DNA of 59,070 bases, taken from the NCBI GenBank assembly GCA_944392935.1, contig CALXYI010000046.1, positions 1-59,070 of the forward strand, written 5' to 3'. Position numbers and translations under genes: made by a program. The notes beneath the pieces are model-generated. The model made no database searches. It saw only the letters and a program-made list of their open reading frames with translations, and had not been told where the DNA came from. The stretch is from an uncultured Spirochaetaceae bacterium (GTDB lineage Bacteria > Spirochaetota > Spirochaetia > Sphaerochaetales > Sphaerochaetaceae). Of this stretch, positions 1-7,465 are shown piece by piece (the stretch's first letter is position 1; each line of letters starts with the position of its first letter).

Positions 1-939
1 GCCTTCACAATGAACATCACCGAGGCGATGAACTGGATCATCAAGGGGCTGTTCACCGCATCCGACCATGTCATAGTCTCATCGAATGAGCACAATGCGG
101 TGATGCGGCCGCTTGTCCAGATGGGCATACCATTTTCGCGCATCCCGTCAGACAGGGAAGGATACAGCGACTATTCAGGCCTCAGCGGGATGATCACGCC
201 ACGCACGAAGGGAATCATCATAAATGCCGCAGGGAACGTATCAGGCGCGGTACAGGACCTCTCCGTGCCGGCCGCGATAGCCCGTCGCCACCGGCTTCTC
301 CTCATCGTCGATACAGCCCAGGCCTCCCCTGCCGTGGATATCGATATGGAGGCACTGGGGATAGCGGCACTGGGATTCACAGGGCACAAGGGCTTCCTGG
401 GACCGGAAGGGACAGGAGGCATGCTGCTTTCCCGGAAGATAGCGGAGAGGATCCCTCCGCTCATAGCCGGCGGGACAGGAAGCGAAAGCGACAGCGAGGA
501 AGTCCCGCACACGCTTCCCGAGCGTCTTTCCCCTGGAACCGGGAACCTTGCAGGACTGACGGGACTGGAGAAAGCCATATCCTACTCTGTTCCAAGGAGG
601 CATGAGCTCGAACGGAATGCCATGAGCATGACGGAACGCCTCTACGAGGGGATCATGGGAATCAGGGGGCTGAAGGTGGAGGGTGCCTCAATGGACAGGC
701 CCCGCACGGCGATACTCTCCGTATCATCCGCGAAAATGGATATCGCGGATATCGCGGCACTGCTTCTTGAAAGAGGAGGCATAGAGACAAGGGTCGGCCT
801 GCACTGCGCGCCATCCGCGCACAGGGCCCTCGGGACATTCCCTTCAGGCACGCTGAGGTTCTCTCCGGGGCCTTTCACGGCAAAGGACGATATAGACATG
901 ACAATAAGCCTTCTTAAGGAGATAATGGAAGGAGTATGA
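1..939 (+). CDS. Cysteine desulfurase-like class V aminotransferase (5' end outside window)
   Basis: A PLP-dependent fold-type I enzyme that would remove sulfur or selenium from cysteine or selenocysteine. The frame is open from base 1 (AFTMNITEAMN...), and family members have an N-terminal segment before this point, so the gene is cut by the window edge. The internal ATG at 10 is not a convincing start. Visible motifs are the PLP-lysine segment FTGHKGFLGPEGTGG and, near the C-terminus, the catalytic cysteine in GLHCAPSAHRALG. It overlaps the XdhC-like gene by 4 bp, so the two are co-translated. Relatives of the EF2568 type are known to cluster with selenium-dependent molybdenum hydroxylases. 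With the hydroxylase operon next door, a role in sulfurating or selenating the Mo cofactor is likely, although a general IscS-like role is not excluded. Confidence 0.85.
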   Translation, partial: AFTMNITEAMNWIIKGLFTASDHVIVSSNEHNAVMRPLVQMGIPFSRIPSDREGYSDYSGLSGMITPRTKGIIINAAGNVSGAVQDLSVPAAIARRHRLLLIVDTAQASPAVDIDMEALGIAALGFTGHKGFLGPEGTGGMLLSRKIAERIPPLIAGGTGSESDSEEVPHTLPERLSPGTGNLAGLTGLEKAISYSVPRRHELERNAMSMTERLYEGIMGIRGLKVEGASMDRPRTAILSVSSAKMDIADIAALLLERGGIETRVGLHCAPSAHRALGTFPSGTLRFSPGPFTAKDDIDMTISLLKEIMEGV

Positions 940-1862
940 GAAGCTATTTCAGAGCATTCCTCGAAGCGCTTTCATCAGGCGCTGTCGAGAGAAGGACGGA
1001 CACGCGCACTGGCGATGAGGCAATATACAGGAACGGGAAGATGATCGCATGCTCCGGCACGGAGCCCCTGGCCCCCGATCTCGTCGAGACAGTCAAGGCG
1101 GCGCCGCATATCATAATGTTCGGTGCCGGGCATATCGGAAAGGCGCTTTACGGGATAGGCCGCATCCTCTCGCTGAGGATGACAGTGCTTGACGACCGCC
1201 CGGAGATGCTCACGGAAGAAGGATTCCCATCAGCCGAACGCCATGTGGCACCATTCGAAAGCCTCCTTTCCAGGGAATACGATGCAGTCTCTCCTGCCTA
1301 CGCCATATTCACGCATGGCCATGCATTCGACACAGGCTGCCTGCGGTATGCGCTCAGGCATGAATCATCATACATCGGAATGATCGGATCCAGGGCGAAG
1401 GCAGAAGGGGCACTGAACCAGCTCAGGAGCGAAGGCTTCAGCGAGGAGCAGCTGGCGGCAGTCCACACACCCATAGGACTCCAGATCGGTGCGGAGACGC
1501 CGGAGGAGATAGCGCTTTCCATCATGGCTGAGCTGATAGCCTCATACCGTTCGGAGAAAGGCATAGTGACCATCGACCCGATGCTGCTGAGGGAGATGAT
1601 CACGGCCAATGGCGTCGCCGCCCGCATCATCTCGAAGCACGGCTCCGCGCCACGATCCAGAGGCGCCATGATGCTGATCCGGCCTGATTCGGCTGTCTCG
1701 ACGATCGGAGGCGGTGCGCTTGAGGAGGCTGTGATGGAGGAAGCACGGAAGATGCTCCGAGACGGCCAGGAGACGAAGACGGTGCATTACAGCCTCAGGG
1801 AAGGCGGGGAGATAGGGATGGTCTGCGGAGGCGAGACGGACGTTCTCCTCCGCCGTCTGTGA
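936..1862 (+). CDS. XdhC-family molybdenum hydroxylase maturation factor, domains in swapped order
   Basis: XdhC/CoxI proteins bind the molybdenum cofactor and help insert it, sulfurated, into xanthine-dehydrogenase-type enzymes. The usual order is an N-terminal XdhC_CoxI domain and then a Rossmann domain. Here the Rossmann part comes first (IIMFGAGHIGKALYG at about residues 59-73, then the typical YIGMIGSRAKAE). The SAPRSRGAMMLIRP and STIGGGALEEAV signatures lie near the C-terminus, about residues 235-275. At 308 residues it has a normal length, so it is a rearrangement and not a truncation. The start overlaps the upstream PLP enzyme by 4 bp. Its stop abuts the stop of the convergent flavodoxin gene. 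It probably serves the molybdenum hydroxylases at 2555-9596. Confidence 0.85.
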   Translation: MRSYFRAFLEALSSGAVERRTDTRTGDEAIYRNGKMIACSGTEPLAPDLVETVKAAPHIIMFGAGHIGKALYGIGRILSLRMTVLDDRPEMLTEEGFPSAERHVAPFESLLSREYDAVSPAYAIFTHGHAFDTGCLRYALRHESSYIGMIGSRAKAEGALNQLRSEGFSEEQLAAVHTPIGLQIGAETPEEIALSIMAELIASYRSEKGIVTIDPMLLREMITANGVAARIISKHGSAPRSRGAMMLIRPDSAVSTIGGGALEEAVMEEARKMLRDGQETKTVHYSLREGGEIGMVCGGETDVLLRRL

Positions 1863-2390
1863 TCACTCTCCGGAGAGGAATGAGATGACAGGCGCCAGAT
1901 ACGCCTCATCAACCCAGCTTACAGGCGAGACAGCATCCGAGAGAACGGACTCGAGGGGTGAGCGCTCCTCGGGTCGCATCTTCTCAGCAGCTTTCCTGAG
2001 CACACCGTAGAGCCCCTTGTCGACGAATGAGAGCGCACCCTCATCGAACGCGCCGCGCCCATAGTAAAGCGGTATGCCCTCAAGATCCCCCTTCATGTTC
2101 CTCTTCACGAGCTCGGCGGTGTTATCAGGTGAATCGGGGGTGGCTCCGACAGCGAGGACCGCGAAACGCCGCCCTGGAAGCGCCCTGAGGTTCTTCCGCA
2201 GGAAATCCAGTCCGGAAACACGGCCGGCATAGACACCGCCGATAACGACGATGGTATCGAACTCCTCGACAAGCTGCGGCGTGAGCCCTTCATTCTCCAC
2301 GACTTCTGCCGACACCTTCCGCCCAAGCATCAGTGCATACTGCTTGGAGGCTCCGTATTTCGATCTGAATAGCACAGCTGTCTTAGCCAT
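1863..2390 (-). CDS. Flavodoxin-domain protein
   Basis: A 175-residue protein with a flavodoxin fold. The N-terminal strand and loop AVLFRSKYGASKQYA match the FMN phosphate-binding region of the HemG/flavodoxin_5 type (S/T-x-T/Y-G-x-T/S-K). A central GGVYAGRV and a later AVGATPDSPDN match the other FMN loops. The ATG follows a strong GGAGGAGAT. It would carry electrons or act as a quinone/porphyrinogen reductase-like protein; the exact partner cannot be read. It is convergent with the XdhC-like gene and lies downstream of the hydroxylase operon on the same strand. An inverted repeat separates the two, so it may be transcribed independently. Confidence 0.75.
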   Translation of the reverse strand: MAKTAVLFRSKYGASKQYALMLGRKVSAEVVENEGLTPQLVEEFDTIVVIGGVYAGRVSGLDFLRKNLRALPGRRFAVLAVGATPDSPDNTAELVKRNMKGDLEGIPLYYGRGAFDEGALSFVDKGLYGVLRKAAEKMRPEERSPLESVLSDAVSPVSWVDEAYLAPVISFLSGE

Positions 2391-2511
2391 ATCTCCTCCG
2401 CAGCTATGATACCATCCAGACGAGGGGAGAGGAAGCAGGATATGCGATATAGGAAATACAGCAGATATTAAAGCCTAATACGGTATGATATTATCTATAA
2501 TCATATCCGAG

Positions 2512-2547
2512 GAAGCGGAAAGCAAGCGGGCACCTTGCGATGCCCGC
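2512..2547 (-). terminator. Hairpin terminator after the xdhD-like gene
   Basis: Perfect 7-bp stem GCGGGCA/TGCCCGC (2526-2532 with 2541-2547) with an 8-base loop. It lies just past the stop of the xdhD-like gene. On the minus strand it is followed by TTGCTTTCC, a modest U-tract. Confidence 0.6.
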
Positions 2548-2554
2548 CAGACCA

Positions 2555-5428
2555 TCAGAACCTGCCGAGGCCCCTGAGGATCTTCTCTCCTGTTATCGGC
2601 CATGAACGGACCCATACGCCCGTTGCATCGGCAATTGCCATCGCTATCGCGGGAGCTGCGCCATTGCATGCGATCTCCGAGATGGATTTCGCCCCGAACG
2701 GTCCGTACTGGTCACAGACATCGATCAGCACGGCACGGAAATCATCAGGCGCCTCCTCTATCATCGGAGGGCAGTAACCGGTGAAATCCGGCGTAAGGCA
2801 CCTGCCGTCCCCGTCGAGGACGAGATCCTCATAGAGAGTATGCCCGATGCTCTTCATCGCAGCGCCATACATCTGGCAGAGCGCGAGCTCCGGGTTTATC
2901 GGCGTGCCTGCATCCTGCAGTGCATAGAACCTGCGCACCTTTATCTCTCCCGTACGCACATTCACCGCCACTTCCGCGAAATGGGCGCCATACGGTATAG
3001 CGAAGTTCGGAGTAGCGAACGCGCCGGTGCCTATCAGCTGCCCGCGGCCATCACCTGCCGTTGCATCATGGGACAGACGCGCATAATCGATTTCCCTGCC
3101 GCTTCTCGAGACGACGCGGCCGGGGTATTCAATGGACAGGTCCTCTTCCTTCTCGCCCATCTGCAGAGCGGCTTCCTTCAGTATCTTCCCTGCAAGATCC
3201 TTCGCTGCATTGAGCGATGCATTGCCTGAGAAATAGGTACCGGAGGAGGCATAGGCACCGGTATCGAAGAGACATGAATCAGTATCCCCGGATACCACGG
3301 ACACCACCGACAGGGGTACCTTCAGCACCTCTGCCGCAACCTTTGCAGAGAGCGTATCGAGTCCTGTGCCGAGATCGGCGCCTCCGGAAAGGACAAGGAC
3401 AGTGCCATCCGTAAGGAGCTTGACCTGTGCATTCCCCTGGTCGAGACCCGGAAGCCCAGAGCCCTGCTGTATCATGGCAAAGCCCTTGCCGATCTTCCAG
3501 TCAGGATCCCCTGAGTCCTCCTTCCTGCCCCATCCGATCATCTCACCGCCCTTCTCAAGGGCTTCCCTGAGACCGCAGGATCCTACCGGGACGACAGCGC
3601 CTTCACGTCCCTCGCCAAGCCCGCGGAGGATCTCCAGCATATAGCCTTCCTCGACTATGTTCTTCTTCGCCATCTCCAGCGGATCGATCCCGAGCTTCAT
3701 CGCAAGCTCTCCCATCGCGCTCCCTATGGCGAAGTATCCCTTCGGGGCTCCATATCCCTGATAAGCCCCGGTAGGCGGGATATTCGTATAGTACGTGATG
3801 AGATCATAGTACATGTTATCGACACGGAATATGGGGAGTGTCTTCGAGGAGGCATTCATCGGAACGGTGAGGCAGTGGTTGCCATACGGACCTGTATTCG
3901 CACGCACATCCATGTAGATGGCTGTTATCGTTCCGTCTTTCTTGCCGCCCATCTTCACACGGATCCGCATCGGATGGCGCGTGGAATTGGCATAGAACTC
4001 CTCTGCACGCGTATTGCGGTAGTAGATGGGACGGCCTGTCTTCCAGACTGCATATCCCACGAGATCCTCGACAAGGACATCCTGCTTCGATCCATAGCCT
4101 CCGCCGACGCGCTCCTTTATCACATGGACCTTGTTCTCCGGGATTGAGCATATCTTCGCGACGATGCGCCTCACATGGTACGGGACCTGCGTCGATGCAT
4201 GGATCACAAGCCTTCCGCCCTCCATCAGGGCATAGCAGACATGCGGCTCAAGAGGGGTGCACTGGGGCTGGCTTGTCTGATAGGTCTCATCGACTATGGC
4301 ATCGGCCTCTGCGAACCCCTTCTCCATATCGCCGATGCCTCCATGTGCCGCTGCTGCGATGTTATGCCTTATATCCGCATGGAGAGGGAACTGATAGATC
4401 ACGTCCCCGTCATCGGGATCAGCGGCCTTGTTGTACTCATCCAGATCATCAGGGGCTCCTGACACATAGCGCACGATGCCGCTGTGCACAAGCGGAGCGC
4501 CATCAGCCATGGCCTCCTCAACGGTGAACACAGGCTTCAGAGGATCGTAGACCACATGTATCAGCTCCGCCGCGGCCGCCGCGGCCTCATCGCTTTCCGC
4601 CACTATGGCGGCAACCCTGTCACCGACATGGCGTACTGTCCTGTTCAGCAGGCGCCTGTCATACGGCGAGGGTTCCGGGCATCCCTGGCCGGCCTGCATG
4701 TAATAGACATCGGGGCAGCTGAATGCCGTTATGATATCAACGACGCCATCGACCTTCATCGCCTCGGATGTGTCTATGCTGCGTATCACGGCATGAGCGA
4801 ACGGCGAGCGGAGGACGTGCATGACGCATGTGTGTGGCGGCACCTTGTCCTCGACGAAGAGCCTGTCGCCTGCCACCAGCGCTTCACCGTCTATCTTTCC
4901 CGTAGGCTTCCCGACATAGCGGAGGCTGCTCCTGAAGGACGGCCCGGCCTCGAGTGAGATGCTGCCTGTCCTGCGCTTCTCCCTTACCATATCGACGGCA
5001 AGGTAGTAGTGCTCATAGCCGGCATCCCTTATGAAGATACCGGAAAGGGCTTCCTTTATATCCTCCTTCGTCGGATCGGGATTGCCCTCAAGGAGGAACG
5101 TCAGCGCAAGGGCTGCAGCAGGAGCGTTGTATGCGCTCTGCACGACACCGGCCTTCACCATGGCCTCCTGCACATCATTTATGCCCTGGGCGCTCCTCAG
5201 GCTCTCTGCAGTCCTTATCTCCGCACCTTCCGCCTGATAGAGCATGATGAGATTTGAGTATCTCAGCCTGCCATTGAAGATGATCGTATCGGATCCTGCG
5301 AAGCCCTCGCCGTCATCGGAATCGCGCACGGTATTGTACCCCGCCCTGTAGAGGGCATCCCGGAGCCTTTCATCCTCCCTTCCCTGCAACAGTACGGACC
5401 GTCCGTTTATAGTTGTCCTTGCTTCCAT
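2555..5428 (-). CDS. xdhD: XdhD-like molybdenum hydroxylase with cysteine-free ferredoxin domain
   Basis: A 957-residue molybdenum hydroxylase, practically the size I recall for E. coli XdhD (YgfN). Residues 1-150 align with a [2Fe-2S] subunit, but all ligand positions are replaced: QCGFC became QSAYN (97-101), ICRCTGY became IFIRDAGY (131-138), and the first cluster loop is SDDGEGFAGSD (37-47). The rest is the aldehyde oxidase/xanthine dehydrogenase Mo-binding region: VGGGYGSKQD, GAYQGYGAPKGYF, the GADLGTGLDT loop, and GPFGAKSISEI with the expected catalytic glutamate. Reported relatives are linked to selenium-dependent hydroxylases or selenate reduction. The substrate is not readable; purines are likely. 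It starts 12 bp after the YgfM-like gene, behind GGGAGGG. Confidence 0.9.
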   Translation of the reverse strand: MEARTTINGRSVLLQGREDERLRDALYRAGYNTVRDSDDGEGFAGSDTIIFNGRLRYSNLIMLYQAEGAEIRTAESLRSAQGINDVQEAMVKAGVVQSAYNAPAAALALTFLLEGNPDPTKEDIKEALSGIFIRDAGYEHYYLAVDMVREKRRTGSISLEAGPSFRSSLRYVGKPTGKIDGEALVAGDRLFVEDKVPPHTCVMHVLRSPFAHAVIRSIDTSEAMKVDGVVDIITAFSCPDVYYMQAGQGCPEPSPYDRRLLNRTVRHVGDRVAAIVAESDEAAAAAAELIHVVYDPLKPVFTVEEAMADGAPLVHSGIVRYVSGAPDDLDEYNKAADPDDGDVIYQFPLHADIRHNIAAAAHGGIGDMEKGFAEADAIVDETYQTSQPQCTPLEPHVCYALMEGGRLVIHASTQVPYHVRRIVAKICSIPENKVHVIKERVGGGYGSKQDVLVEDLVGYAVWKTGRPIYYRNTRAEEFYANSTRHPMRIRVKMGGKKDGTITAIYMDVRANTGPYGNHCLTVPMNASSKTLPIFRVDNMYYDLITYYTNIPPTGAYQGYGAPKGYFAIGSAMGELAMKLGIDPLEMAKKNIVEEGYMLEILRGLGEGREGAVVPVGSCGLREALEKGGEMIGWGRKEDSGDPDWKIGKGFAMIQQGSGLPGLDQGNAQVKLLTDGTVLVLSGGADLGTGLDTLSAKVAAEVLKVPLSVVSVVSGDTDSCLFDTGAYASSGTYFSGNASLNAAKDLAGKILKEAALQMGEKEEDLSIEYPGRVVSRSGREIDYARLSHDATAGDGRGQLIGTGAFATPNFAIPYGAHFAEVAVNVRTGEIKVRRFYALQDAGTPINPELALCQMYGAAMKSIGHTLYEDLVLDGDGRCLTPDFTGYCPPMIEEAPDDFRAVLIDVCDQYGPFGAKSISEIACNGAAPAIAMAIADATGVWVRSWPITGEKILRGLGRF

Positions 5429-5440
5429 AGTCCCTCCCGC

Positions 5441-6124
5441 TCAGAAAAGCACGGAGGCAAGATATCTCTTGTACTCCGCGGATCCCGTAAGATCATCCCT
5501 GATGTCGATTCCCTTCCATGCATCCCTGCTGTGTCCGCACGCCGTTCCCGATCCAGAGATCGAGAATGCATGGCAGCCCATAGACTCCGCTCCGATCACG
5601 GCAGCATGGGAATGCGAGGTCCTGCCTATCCTCCTCACACGTCCTTCCCGTCCTTCATCGACAAGGAACGAGAGGATGAGCGCACGGCATTCCGTCTTCC
5701 GGAAAAACTCATCAGCGCTCTTCACCTTCACGCCTTCGCTGCACATGAGCTCCACGCTGCACTCTCCGGCAAGCAGGGCAGCGGCAAGATAGCTGTCGCT
5801 CCGGCGGAGAGCGAAATTCCCGCCTATCGTTGCAGCATTCCGCAGCTGAAGCGATGCGCAGAATGATGCGGCCTCCCTTATGAATGCCGGGACAAGCAGG
5901 GACTCCTTCACATCCTGGAGCGTCGTGAGCGCACCGATGCGCACCTTCCCGCCTGCATTGGATATGCCTGACAAAGGCAGGGAGGAGACATCGATGATCT
6001 CCCTGACCCCGGAGAGAGAGGAACCGAGACGCATCATCTCGGTACCGCCTGCAAGATATGCCGATCCCTCCAGGCTGTGCCGGAGAGCTACGGCTTCCTC
6101 CGCTGTTCTGGCAATGTGTATCAT
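5441..6124 (-). CDS. YgfM-like FAD-binding subunit of molybdenum hydroxylase
   Basis: A 227-residue CO-dehydrogenase-flavoprotein-type FAD subunit. It carries the two FAD loops: AYLAGGTEMMRLG near the N-terminus and ATIGGNFALRRSDSYLAA mid-protein. A C-terminal GSAEYKRYLASVL is typical of the family. The frame stays open upstream to 6274, but the ATG at 6124 has an ideal GAAGGAGGAGCG site and sits just after the preceding gene ends, so I chose it. It would pass electrons between the Mo protein and an acceptor. Because the xdhD-like partner has lost its clusters, how electrons reach this flavin is an open question. It is shorter than the other FAD subunit in this operon. Confidence 0.85.
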   Translation of the reverse strand: MIHIARTAEEAVALRHSLEGSAYLAGGTEMMRLGSSLSGVREIIDVSSLPLSGISNAGGKVRIGALTTLQDVKESLLVPAFIREAASFCASLQLRNAATIGGNFALRRSDSYLAAALLAGECSVELMCSEGVKVKSADEFFRKTECRALILSFLVDEGREGRVRRIGRTSHSHAAVIGAESMGCHAFSISGSGTACGHSRDAWKGIDIRDDLTGSAEYKRYLASVLF

Positions 6125-6134
6125 CGCTCCTCCT

Positions 6135-6995
6135 TCATGATATGATCCCGGCCTCAGCTCCATCATGGATGCTGGAAAGGAAATGGGAGAGCATGCGCCT
6201 TGTCGTATTGCGCCTGTACTGCGGCATCGCGTGCGGCGATATCGCGGCATTCCATGCCTCGAGGAATCCATCAAGCACCTCCGGGATATCCTCTACCCTC
6301 CGCCCTCTGATGATGGCCTCCGCTGAGTATGATCTTATGACCTTCGGTCCGGAAGCACCGGATGCAGCACGGAAATCAAGGATCTCCCCATCCCTGACGA
6401 CCGCTGCAGCAGAGAGCGAGAGCTTCGATATCGCATTCGCCCTCCTCATGCCGATCTTCCTGTAGAAGCTGTATGTGAACTCATGCGGCGGGATGATTAC
6501 GCTCCTGATGATCTCATCATCCTTCAGCGCGGTCTTCTTGGAGCCGAGGATGAAATCATCGAGCTTCATCTTCGTCTCCCCACGCAAGGAGACAAGGATG
6601 ACATCGGCATCCAGCAGGATAAGCGGCTGCGGGAGATCGCCCTTGGGGGAGGCATTCCCTATGTTCCCCCCGATTGTCGCGCTGTTGCGGAGCGCGACGG
6701 CACCCATTCCGGCAGCTGCCATCCTCACATGCCATGGCACTATATCCGAGGCGGCTATCTCCGCGGGCGAAGCAAGGGCGCCGATCTCCACCGACCCGTC
6801 CTCATGCTTCGTTATCCCCCTGAGCTCTTCAAGACCGCTTATGATCATCACAGGATACGGGAATTCAGGGGCCAGCCCTATGCCGCGCTTGGACTGGACC
6901 ATCATATCGGTACCGCCCGCCAGGGGCCTGGCACCGGTCTCAGCCCTCAGATGGAGAGCTTCAGACAATGTCGATGGGATATAGGTCATGCCCAT
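6135..6995 (-). CDS. xdhB: Xanthine dehydrogenase FAD-binding subunit
   Basis: A 286-residue FAD subunit of a three-component molybdenum hydroxylase. FAD-contact motifs are ARPLAGGTDMMVQSK (about 22-36) and NSATIGGNIGNASPKGD (about 107-123). The CO_deh_flav_C part follows (YRKIGMRRANAISKLSL). It accepts electrons from the [2Fe-2S] subunit and passes them to NAD+ or another carrier in the cytoplasm. The ATG has GGGAGGTGA seven bases upstream and overlaps the end of the iron-sulfur subunit by 10 bp, so expression is coupled. The FAD subunit is clearly distinct from the YgfM-like one downstream, which means two flavoproteins are made from one transcript. Confidence 0.9.
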   Translation of the reverse strand: MGMTYIPSTLSEALHLRAETGARPLAGGTDMMVQSKRGIGLAPEFPYPVMIISGLEELRGITKHEDGSVEIGALASPAEIAASDIVPWHVRMAAAGMGAVALRNSATIGGNIGNASPKGDLPQPLILLDADVILVSLRGETKMKLDDFILGSKKTALKDDEIIRSVIIPPHEFTYSFYRKIGMRRANAISKLSLSAAAVVRDGEILDFRAASGASGPKVIRSYSAEAIIRGRRVEDIPEVLDGFLEAWNAAISPHAMPQYRRNTTRRMLSHFLSSIHDGAEAGIIS

Positions 6996-7465
6996 AGGTC
7001 ACCTCCCTTCCTCACAGCGAGCTTTATGCTCTCGACGATGAGATCATAGCCTGTGCACCTGCAGATATTGCCGCTGATGCCCCTGCGTATATCCTCCTCG
7101 GAGGGATTAGGGTTCGATGAGAGGAGCGCATAGGCTGCCATGACCATTCCGGGAATGCAGAAGCCGCACTGGACAGCACCGCCCTCTGCGAATGCATCGA
7201 CAAGGCACCGGCCCTTATCCGTATCCCTTATGCCCTCGATCGTGAGGATCTCAGAGCCATTCACAGCCCCGACGGGGATGATGCAGCTCGTAACGAGCCT
7301 GCCGTCCTTGATGACGGAGCAGGCACCGCACTCGCCTTCGCCGCAGCCTTCCTTCACGCCCGTCAGCGAGAGATCCTCCCTGAGCACATCTATAAGGCGG
7401 GTCAGCGGATTGCCGCTGAATACCGTCTTCCTTCCATTCACGCTGAATTCTATCCTACTGACCAT
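6986..7465 (-). CDS. xdhC: Xanthine dehydrogenase [2Fe-2S] subunit
   Basis: A 159-residue two-cluster iron-sulfur subunit with the full set of eight cysteines. The plant-type cluster is in GCGEGECGAC with a further Cys in LVTSC. The second cluster is in VQCGFCIPGM and NICRCTGYD. It relays electrons from the Mo site to FAD. Its intact ligand set is the natural comparison for the cysteine-free domain of the xdhD-like protein in the same operon. The ATG at 7465 is preceded by GAGGAGG at about 8-10 bases; an in-frame TTG six bases upstream is an alternative start. It overlaps the Mo subunit by 11 bp. The symbol follows E. coli xdhABC naming and is unrelated to the XdhC maturation factor at 936. 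Confidence 0.92.
   Translation of the reverse strand: MVSRIEFSVNGRKTVFSGNPLTRLIDVLREDLSLTGVKEGCGEGECGACSVIKDGRLVTSCIIPVGAVNGSEILTIEGIRDTDKGRCLVDAFAEGGAVQCGFCIPGMVMAAYALLSSNPNPSEEDIRRGISGNICRCTGYDLIVESIKLAVRKGGDLWA

Noticed and set aside
2555-5428. Frameshift or sequencing error as the cause of missing Fe-S cysteines in the xdhD-like protein
   Set aside because: Neighbouring residues remain aligned in frame throughout, and the same replacements are recalled for E. coli XdhD.
5441-6274. Longer start (6274) for the YgfM-like gene
   Set aside because: The extra 50 codons lie inside the upstream FAD gene, and the ATG at 6124 has an ideal ribosome binding site.
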